Assembly (NCBI GenBank): GCA_902796775.1
Contig: CADBQK010000342.1
Span: forward strand, 1-21,173
Direction: 5' to 3'
DNA length: 21,173 bases
Source of the DNA: an uncultured Lachnospiraceae bacterium
Lineage (GTDB): Bacteria > Bacillota_A > Clostridia > Lachnospirales > Lachnospiraceae
Below are positions 15,515 to 21,173 of the stretch, piece by piece. Within the stretch, counting starts at the first letter, position 1. The number at the start of each line of letters is the position of its first letter. Both the position numbers and the translations under genes were made by a program. The notes under the pieces were generated by a model. The model ran no database searches, was not told the origin of the DNA, and worked only from the letters and a program-made list of their open reading frames with translations.

Positions 15515-18427
15515 ATGAAGAAAGATATCGTTACTGTTTACAAGAAGGAATATATCGATATCCGCGGGGCGAGAGAGCATAACCTGAAGGGAATCAATGT
15601 AAAGATTCCTCGAAATGAGATGGTTGTACTTACAGGCCTGAGCGGATCCGGAAAGTCTTCTCTGGCTTTTGACACGATCTATGCAGAGGGGCAGCGGCGC
15701 TATATGGAGTCGCTGTCTTCCTATGCCCGGCAGTTTCTGGGGCAGATGGAAAAGCCGGATGTGGAGAGCATCACAGGACTGTCACCGGCTATCTCTATTG
15801 ACCAGAAATCAACGAACCGCAACCCCCGGTCCACAGTTGGAACGGTGACCGAGATCTATGATTATTACCGGCTTTTGTTTGCCAGGATCGGTATACCGCA
15901 CTGTCCGAACTGCGGAAAGGTCATAGCCCGGCAGACGGTTGACCAGATGGTGGATGCAGTGATGGCTTTGCCGGAGCGCACCAGAGTCCAGATCCTGGCC
16001 CCGGTCGTACGGGGACGTAAGGGTACGCATGTCAAAGTGCTGGAACAGGCCAGAAAAAGCGGATATGTACGTGTTATGGTGGACGGACAGCAGTATGATC
16101 TGTCTGAGGAGATCTCACTGGAAAAAAATATAAAGCATACCATCGCAATCGTTGTGGACCGCCTTGTCGTACGGGAAGGGATAGGAAAGCGTCTGACAGA
16201 CTCTCTGGAAACGACGCTGAAGCTGACCGGAGGACTGGCAATCGTGGATATGCCTGAGGGAATGCCTGACAGTTCAGCTGGAGATGTTCCGGGAGTTTCT
16301 TCGGATGTGCAAGGCAGCTATCTGACTTTCAGCCAGAGCTTTTCCTGTCCGGACTGCGGGATCAGTTTCGAGGAGATCGAGCCGCGAAGTTTTTCCTTCA
16401 ATAATCCTTTTGGAGCCTGCCCGGTCTGCAATGGTCTGGGATATAAAATGGAGTTTGATCCGGAGCTTCTGATACCGGACGAGTCGCTTTCTATCAATCA
16501 GGGAGCAATCGCGGTTTTGGGATGGCAGTCTTCCTCTGCGAATGGCAGTTTTACTAACCAGCTGCTCAAAGCTCTTGCCCGGGAATACGGCTTCAGCCTG
16601 GATGCACCTTTCGGCAGCTATCCGCAGGAAATAAAAGATATGCTGATCTTCGGGACCGGCAGTCGTGAAGTTATGGTCCACTATGAAGGACAGAGAGGCA
16701 AAGGTGTCTATCCCGTTACCTTTGAAGGAATCGTCCGGAATGTGGAAAGACGATACCGCGAGACAGCGTCCGAGCTGATGCGGCAGGAATACGAGAGTTT
16801 CATGACTATTACTCCCTGCAATGAATGCGGCGGAAAAAGACTGAAAAAAGAGTCTCTAGCTGTGACTGTGGGAGATAAAAACATCAGTGAGCTGACTGAA
16901 ATGTCGATCACGGATCTGAAATGCTTTATGGATCATCTCCAGCTGACCAGACAGCAGCATCTGATCGGAGATCTGGTCATCAAGGAGATCCGTTCCAGAC
17001 TTGGATTTCTGGTGGATGTCGGGCTGGATTATCTGATGCTTTCACGGGCAACCGCAAGTCTTTCCGGAGGCGAAGCACAGCGTATCCGTCTGGCAACGCA
17101 GATCGGTTCCGGTCTGGTTGGTGTGGCTTATATTCTGGATGAGCCGAGTATCGGCCTGCATCAGCGGGACAATGATAAACTTCTTCGTACTTTAAAACAT
17201 CTGCGCGATCTGGGGAATACCCTGATCGTGGTGGAGCATGATGAAGAGACGATGCTCGAAGCGGACTGGATCATAGATATCGGGCCGGGAGCAGGAGAGC
17301 ACGGAGGATACCTGGTTGCGGAAGGAAGTGCACAGGATATCATGGATTGTCCGGAGTCTGTGACCGGGCAGTATCTGAGCGGCAGGATCTGCATTCCTGT
17401 ACCAAAAGTCCGGAAACAGCCGAGCGGGTTCCTGCATGTGAAAGGGGCAGCAGAGCATAACCTGAAACATATTGATGTGGATATTCCTCTGGGTGTGATG
17501 ACCTGCGTGACGGGTGTATCCGGATCAGGAAAGAGCTCACTGATCAATGAGATCCTGTACAAACGTCTGGCCAGAGATCTGAATCATGCCCGGACGCAGC
17601 ATCCCGGAAAACATGATATGATCATAGGAAAGGAACAGCTGGACAAGGTCATTAATATTGACCAGTCACCGATCGGGCGTACGCCGCGTTCCAATCCGGC
17701 AACCTATACAGGGGTCTTTGATATGATCCGCGACCTGTTTGCATCAACGGTGGATGCTAAGGAACGCGGTTACAAAAAGGGCCGGTTTTCCTTTAATGTA
17801 AAAGGAGGCCGGTGTGAGGCTTGTGCAGGTGACGGTATCATAAAGATCCAGATGCATTTCCTGTCGGATATTTATGTCCCCTGCGAGGTCTGCCATGGGA
17901 AGCGATACAATCGCGAAACGCTGGAGGTGCGTTATAAGGGAAAGAATATTTATGAAGTGCTGGATATGACAGTAGAGGAAGCTCTTGCCTTCTTTGACAG
18001 TATTCCCTCCGTTCGAAGGAAGCTGGAAACTCTGTATGATGTGGGACTATCCTACATCCGTCTCGGCCAGCCATCTACAACTCTTTCCGGCGGCGAGGCG
18101 CAGCGAATAAAGCTGGCTACTGAACTGAGCAAGCGGCCTACCGGAAAGACGATCTATATCCTGGATGAACCGACGACAGGCCTTCATTTTGCAGATGTGC
18201 ATAAGCTGACCGAAATCCTGCGGCGGCTGGCAGATGGCGGTAATACCGTTATTGTGATCGAACACAATCTGGATGTCATTAAGACGGCAGATTATATTAT
18301 TGATTTGGGACCGGAGGGCGGAGACCGGGGAGGTACAGTAGTTGCCTTTGGTACTCCCGAGGAGGTTGCACAGTGTGAGTCCTCCTATACCGGCCAGTAT
18401 ATCAAAAAGCTTCTGGAGAAGAAGTAA
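15515..18427 (+). CDS. uvrA: Excinuclease ABC subunit A
   Basis: A 970-residue damage-recognition ATPase with two ABC halves. Walker A motifs are at 41-49 (GLSGSGKSS) and 667-675 (GVSGSGKSS), and LSGGEAQR signatures at 516-523 and 857-864. Zinc cysteine pairs are at Cys278/281 with Cys302/305 and Cys767/770 with Cys790/793; a short CPNCG motif near residue 130 is also usual in UvrA. It starts 37 bp after uvrB, so the two form an operon. Slightly longer than the common 940-950 residues, owing to the N-terminus and a small insertion near 250. Confidence 0.97.
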   Translation: MKKDIVTVYKKEYIDIRGAREHNLKGINVKIPRNEMVVLTGLSGSGKSSLAFDTIYAEGQRRYMESLSSYARQFLGQMEKPDVESITGLSPAISIDQKSTNRNPRSTVGTVTEIYDYYRLLFARIGIPHCPNCGKVIARQTVDQMVDAVMALPERTRVQILAPVVRGRKGTHVKVLEQARKSGYVRVMVDGQQYDLSEEISLEKNIKHTIAIVVDRLVVREGIGKRLTDSLETTLKLTGGLAIVDMPEGMPDSSAGDVPGVSSDVQGSYLTFSQSFSCPDCGISFEEIEPRSFSFNNPFGACPVCNGLGYKMEFDPELLIPDESLSINQGAIAVLGWQSSSANGSFTNQLLKALAREYGFSLDAPFGSYPQEIKDMLIFGTGSREVMVHYEGQRGKGVYPVTFEGIVRNVERRYRETASELMRQEYESFMTITPCNECGGKRLKKESLAVTVGDKNISELTEMSITDLKCFMDHLQLTRQQHLIGDLVIKEIRSRLGFLVDVGLDYLMLSRATASLSGGEAQRIRLATQIGSGLVGVAYILDEPSIGLHQRDNDKLLRTLKHLRDLGNTLIVVEHDEETMLEADWIIDIGPGAGEHGGYLVAEGSAQDIMDCPESVTGQYLSGRICIPVPKVRKQPSGFLHVKGAAEHNLKHIDVDIPLGVMTCVTGVSGSGKSSLINEILYKRLARDLNHARTQHPGKHDMIIGKEQLDKVINIDQSPIGRTPRSNPATYTGVFDMIRDLFASTVDAKERGYKKGRFSFNVKGGRCEACAGDGIIKIQMHFLSDIYVPCEVCHGKRYNRETLEVRYKGKNIYEVLDMTVEEALAFFDSIPSVRRKLETLYDVGLSYIRLGQPSTTLSGGEAQRIKLATELSKRPTGKTIYILDEPTTGLHFADVHKLTEILRRLADGGNTVIVIEHNLDVIKTADYIIDLGPEGGDRGGTVVAFGTPEEVAQCESSYTGQYIKKLLEKK

Positions 18428-18450
18428 GAGAAGGAAAAGGGAAAAGAAGT

Positions 18451-18942
18451 ATGCTGATCCATCCGTTTGATCCATTGTATGATGAAAACGCCAGGGTGCT
18501 GATTCTGGGGAGTTTTCCTTCGGTGAAATCGCGGGAAGTAAACTTTTATTACGGACATCCCCGGAACCGCTTCTGGCAGGTGATGGCAGAGCTTCTGGAT
18601 GAGGAGGTGCCGGTCAGTGTTCCGGCAAAACGGGAGATGCTTTTGAAGCATGGGATCGCACTGTTTGATGTGATCAGGTCCTGCGAGATCCGGGGTTCTT
18701 CTGACAGCAGTATCCGCAATGCACAGGTGAATGATCTGTCCCCGATCCTGTCTGCTTCCCGAATCGGGGACAGGGTGTATACAAATGGGAAAAAGGCGGG
18801 AGAGCTGTACCGGAAATACATTTATCCGCAAAATGGCATCCCCGCCACGGTCCTTCCATCTACAAGTCCGGCCAATGCAGCCTGGTCACTGGAGAGGCTG
18901 GTCCGGGAATGGGGCGGGCTGCTCCGGCTTAAGCATATTTAA
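18451..18942 (+). CDS. Hypoxanthine-type DNA glycosylase (UDG family 6)
   Basis: A 163-residue protein of the uracil-DNA glycosylase fold. The N-terminal ARVLILGSFPS (motif GSFPS at 20-24), FYYGHPRNRFW at about 33-43 and the C-terminal VLPSTSPAN motif are those of the DNA-deoxyinosine (hypoxanthine-DNA) glycosylase group. These enzymes excise deaminated adenine and start base excision repair. It follows uvrA by 23 bp, extending the uvrBA repair operon, with a weak AAGAAG ribosome binding site. Its last 14 bases overlap the end of truA on the other strand, and no plus-strand terminator lies between them. Other UDG-fold activities cannot be excluded. Confidence 0.85.
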   Translation: MLIHPFDPLYDENARVLILGSFPSVKSREVNFYYGHPRNRFWQVMAELLDEEVPVSVPAKREMLLKHGIALFDVIRSCEIRGSSDSSIRNAQVNDLSPILSASRIGDRVYTNGKKAGELYRKYIYPQNGIPATVLPSTSPANAAWSLERLVREWGGLLRLKHI

Positions 18943-19672
18943 CTTCCAGCAGACACAGGCCTTTGGCAGGTACGGTAAATCCTGCCAGGGACCTGTTTTT
19001 TGCTGCCAGAAGCGCAGGCATGTCTGCAGGATCTCTTTTGCCGGTACCCACTTCCAGCAGCGTGCCGGTCAGGATACGCACCATATACTGAAGAAAACCC
19101 TTGCCGTGATAAGTGAGCTCAAGTTTGTCCCCATTCTGACGGATATCGATCCGGTAGATTTCCCGTACTGTGGATTTTTTCATCTTCGGGTTGCCGCAGA
19201 AACTGGCAAAATCGTGTTCACCAACTAGATAAGCCGCTGCCTCGCGCATACGCCGGATGTCGGGGATCTTCTCCGGAACATAGACATATTTTCTCTCGAA
19301 TACAGGTTTGAGCGCACCTGTCCAGAATGTGTAGCGGTAGATCTTTCCTCTTGCATTGTAGCGGCTGTGAAAGCGGTCGGAAGCAAAGCTGACTTCACGA
19401 GCGCAGATATCCTCCGGCAGATACTGATTAAGGTATGACCGGATTTCCTGCTCAGTCAATATGGTATCCAGATGGGCGTTTGCAGTCATGCCGACCGCAT
19501 GGACACCTGCATCGGTCCGGCCGGCACCGATGACTTCGACCGGTGTTCCGGTCATTTCCGAGAGTACACTTTCCACCTTCCCCTGGATCGTCAGGGGAGT
19601 GTTCGGCTGGTGTTCCCACCCATAATATCTGGAGCCATCATAGGCCAGGATCATCTTGACATTTCTTTTCAT
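18929..19672 (-). CDS. truA: tRNA pseudouridine(38-40) synthase TruA
   Basis: A 247-residue enzyme that isomerises uridines 38-40 in the tRNA anticodon arm. The catalytic Asp54 lies in GAGRTDAGVHA, preceded by the family start MILAYDGSRYYGWEHQPN and followed by the usual FHSRYNARGKIYRY and GKGFLQYMVRIL motifs. The first ATG (19672) has only a weak GGAA element, and the second Met (residue 7) is an alternative start. The gene converges on and overlaps the glycosylase gene by 14 bases. Confidence 0.96.
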   Translation of the reverse strand: MKRNVKMILAYDGSRYYGWEHQPNTPLTIQGKVESVLSEMTGTPVEVIGAGRTDAGVHAVGMTANAHLDTILTEQEIRSYLNQYLPEDICAREVSFASDRFHSRYNARGKIYRYTFWTGALKPVFERKYVYVPEKIPDIRRMREAAAYLVGEHDFASFCGNPKMKKSTVREIYRIDIRQNGDKLELTYHGKGFLQYMVRILTGTLLEVGTGKRDPADMPALLAAKNRSLAGFTVPAKGLCLLEVKYA

Positions 19673-19838
19673 AGCATTTCCATATCTCTCTGTATTTTGG
19701 TTTTAAGTAAGTATGCAGCAGCCCTGATACCCGGGATGCTTTGTATGCCTCATTGCATACGCTGGATTTGTGGGCATACGTCCGGTTTTGTGGGACAGCT
19801 TCTGCTGTGGTGATCCTCCGAATCCGGCTGCAGCGTGA
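19673..19838. other. Spacer with alternating GTATGC/GCATAC hairpins
   Basis: The 166-bp gap between two minus-strand genes contains GTATGC at 19711 and 19743 and GCATAC at 19755 and 19774. GTATGC (19743-19748) can pair with either downstream copy, giving two alternative hairpins in the truA leader. No gene or clear promoter was identified. Confidence 0.4.
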
Positions 19839-20480
19839 TCAGGCTCTTTCAAAGACCATATCTGTCAGGGAGAGAGCTGCTATTTCACGGACAGCTTCCG
19901 GTGCAGAAGAAGGATCGATCCATTCACCAATGCAATGCGAGGGTAGGATGACGGGCATGCGGTCATGGATTTTCTGTAAGGCCTCGCCTGGTGTCCTGGT
20001 CAGGATCGTAAAGTGAGGAAAACCCTCTTCAATCCTGTAAAGGCCGGCCAGATAGCAGACAGAGGAACCCGCCGGCTGGATCGCAAACTTGTCCCCGGTC
20101 CTGCGGCTGCCGTCCGGGCGGGTGAAATGCTCCCACTCATAATACCAGGAAGCCGGGACAACACAGCGCCGCCGCTGCCAGCTCTCCCGCCACATCTGTT
20201 TGGATGCAGCAGTTTCAACGCGGCAGTTGATCAGCGGACGGGAGCGCCTGGTATTTGGATCCTCCGGCGCGCTGAAACCCCAGATCATGGGAAACGCGGA
20301 GCGGATACCGCGGGCATTGGGGGCAATGACTGGTGCAATATCTGTGGGTTTCACCTCTCCCTTTTGTATAACAGGCCTCCCGAATCGATGGATCATCCGG
20401 TCTGCGAGGCGCGAACTGCATGCCTCTTCTATGAACGGCCGCAGCTCAGGAGAGAGATCAACGAAATATCTGCTGCACAT
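19839..20480 (-). CDS. SRAP-domain abasic-site protein (YedK/HMCES family)
   Basis: A 213-residue SOS response-associated peptidase-like protein. Cys2 (MCSRY), exposed after removal of Met1, forms a thiazolidine crosslink with abasic sites in single-stranded DNA. Other family landmarks are INCRVET with Asn85, Arg87 and Glu89, the active-site Glu115 in CVVPASWYYEWEH, and His172 in TRTPGEALQKIHDRMPV. Residue 3 is Ser where Gly is common. Start at 20480 with AAAGGAA about 8 bases upstream on the minus strand. It lies near uvrBA and a glycosylase, which produces the abasic sites this family protects. No LexA box was found upstream. Confidence 0.94.
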   Translation of the reverse strand: MCSRYFVDLSPELRPFIEEACSSRLADRMIHRFGRPVIQKGEVKPTDIAPVIAPNARGIRSAFPMIWGFSAPEDPNTRRSRPLINCRVETAASKQMWRESWQRRRCVVPASWYYEWEHFTRPDGSRRTGDKFAIQPAGSSVCYLAGLYRIEEGFPHFTILTRTPGEALQKIHDRMPVILPSHCIGEWIDPSSAPEAVREIAALSLTDMVFERA

Positions 20481-20599
20481 GTAATGGTTCCTTTCTCAGG
20501 TACTTTGCCTGGTCATTTCCTGTAATACAAAGATATGATATATCCTAATATACCACAGTCATCCGTGCATTGTAATAGTAAATGGAAATGTTCAGCATC

Positions 20600-20628
20600 T
20601 TGACAGAGATTCCCCAAAAGCTTATACT
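20600..20628 (+). promoter_or_regulatory. Consensus sigma-A promoter of tyrS
   Basis: A perfect TTGACA (20600-20605), 17 bases, then TATACT (20623-20628). The predicted start is near 20635, about 136 bases before the tyrS ATG. Confidence 0.85.
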
Positions 20629-20634
20629 GAAACG

Positions 20635-20722
20635 CGAATTGCGTAATAGCCGGGAATCCTGTATACAGGAAAAGGCAGGGATGTAATACCTGTTAGCAGG
20701 AATCGATTAAATTCCTTTTTTT
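20635..20722 (+). terminator. Attenuator-like leader of tyrS ending in a small terminator
   Basis: Before the coding region lies AGGAAT (20698-20703), a 7-base loop, ATTCCT (20711-20716) and then six Ts. Upstream are a perfect palindrome TCCTGTATACAGGA (20657-20670), CAGG (20676-20679), CCTG (20689-20692) and CAGG (20697-20700). The hairpin CCTG-TTAG-CAGG shares bases with the terminator stem, so the two exclude each other, as in attenuation. The stem is only 6 bp and AT-rich, so it is weak. No T-box consensus (AGGGTGGNACC) and no Tyr-rich leader peptide are visible. Confidence 0.5.
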
Positions 20723-20770
20723 AACGCTGCCATCATCATATATACCATAATAGAAGGAGGAAGGAAGAGA

Positions 20771-21173
20771 ATGAAGATTTATGATGAATTGATTGCACGT
20801 GGGCTGATCGCGCAGGTGACGGATGAAGATGAGATCCGCGATCTGGTAAATAATGGAAAGGCCACCTTCTATATCGGGTATGATCCGACTGCTGACAGTC
20901 TCCATGTCGGTCACTTTATGACTCTCGTGCTGATGAAGCGTCTGCAGATGGCAGGCAACAAGCCAATAGCCCTGATGGGCGGCGGGACCGGTATGATCGG
21001 AGATCCTTCCGGAAAGAGCGACCTGCGCCAGGTTCTGACGACTGAGACCATCGATCACAATATTGCCTGCTTCAAGAAGCAGATTTCACGCTTTATCGAT
21101 TTTTCAGACGGGAAGGCTTTGATGGTAAATAATGCAGACTGGCTCAGAAGCCTGAATTATGTAGACCTTCTGA
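20771..21173 (+). CDS. tyrS: Tyrosyl-tRNA synthetase, N-terminal part
   Basis: The first 134 codons of a class I aminoacyl-tRNA synthetase, cut by the window end. Visible are the tyrosine-binding [13 protein letters not shown] with the HIGH-type motif HVGH at 45-48, and [17 protein letters not shown] at about 70-86, both diagnostic of TyrRS. The KMSKS loop and S4 domain are beyond the window. AAGGAGG at 20754-20760 lies 10 bases before the ATG. Its leader carries an attenuator-like structure instead of the expected T-box. Confidence 0.97.
   Translation, partial: MKIYDELIARGLIAQVTDEDEIRDLVNNGKATFYIGYDPTADSLHVGHFMTLVLMKRLQMAGNKPIALMGGGTGMIGDPSGKSDLRQVLTTETIDHNIACFKKQISRFIDFSDGKALMVNNADWLRSLNYVDLL

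Noticed and set aside
20640..20686. Leader peptide (TTG start to TAA) in the tyrS leader
   Set aside because: The 15-codon frame has no Tyr codons and no ribosome binding site before TTG, so it cannot act as a tyrosine-sensing leader peptide.
20635..20770. T-box riboswitch before tyrS
   Set aside because: The conserved AGGGTGGNACC sequence and a long Stem I are absent; only a small attenuator-like structure is present.

Overview
The window is an ordinary core-genome stretch of a low-to-mid GC Gram-positive anaerobe, most likely a Clostridia member of the Lachnospiraceae type. The evidence is strong AGGAGG-type ribosome binding sites, TTG starts, TTGACA/TATAAT-type promoters, a PcsB-like coiled-coil M23 hydrolase, an ftsEX-S41 peptidase-uvrBA gene order and a DUF5721-like protein. 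No phage, insertion sequence, CRISPR array, tRNA or rRNA is visible. Placement at family level is inference.

Layout. 1-5500 (mostly +): 3' end of metA, a CtpE-like P-type ATPase, a DUF624/YesL-type membrane protein, purB and a DUF5721-like protein, closed by a terminator hairpin. 5569-5865 (-): a small XRE regulator. 5866-6451: a long non-coding stretch with interleaved inverted repeats, a strong extended -10 promoter and a foldable 5' leader. 6452-7882 (+): the secreted PcsB-like M23 hydrolase. 7975-8736 (-): a FabG-like SDR that shares a terminator with the hydrolase. 9135-10217 (+): a CdaR/PucR-type regulator with its own promoter. 10218-10521: a repeat nest (perfect 24-bp palindrome, a 59-bp direct repeat at about 90% identity, an A7/T7 inverted repeat and a GC-rich hairpin). 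10522-18942 (+): ftsE, ftsX, S41 protease, uvrB, uvrA and a family 6 (hypoxanthine-type) DNA glycosylase, all tightly spaced. 18929-20480 (-): truA and an SRAP (YedK/HMCES) protein. 20600 to the end (+): tyrS with a promoter and an attenuator-like leader.

Two functional themes stand out. One is septal cell-wall remodelling: FtsEX is an ABC-type switch for coiled-coil peptidoglycan hydrolases, and a suitable hydrolase lies about 2.6 kb upstream, separated by the SDR and regulator genes. The S41 protease follows ftsX directly. The other is DNA damage handling: uvrB, uvrA, a deaminated-base glycosylase and the abasic-site protein SRAP lie within 7 kb, although no LexA box was seen.

I do not see a new defence or biosynthetic system. 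The observations most worth following are non-coding: the repeat nest before ftsE, the leader of the M23 hydrolase gene, and the non-T-box leader of tyrS.
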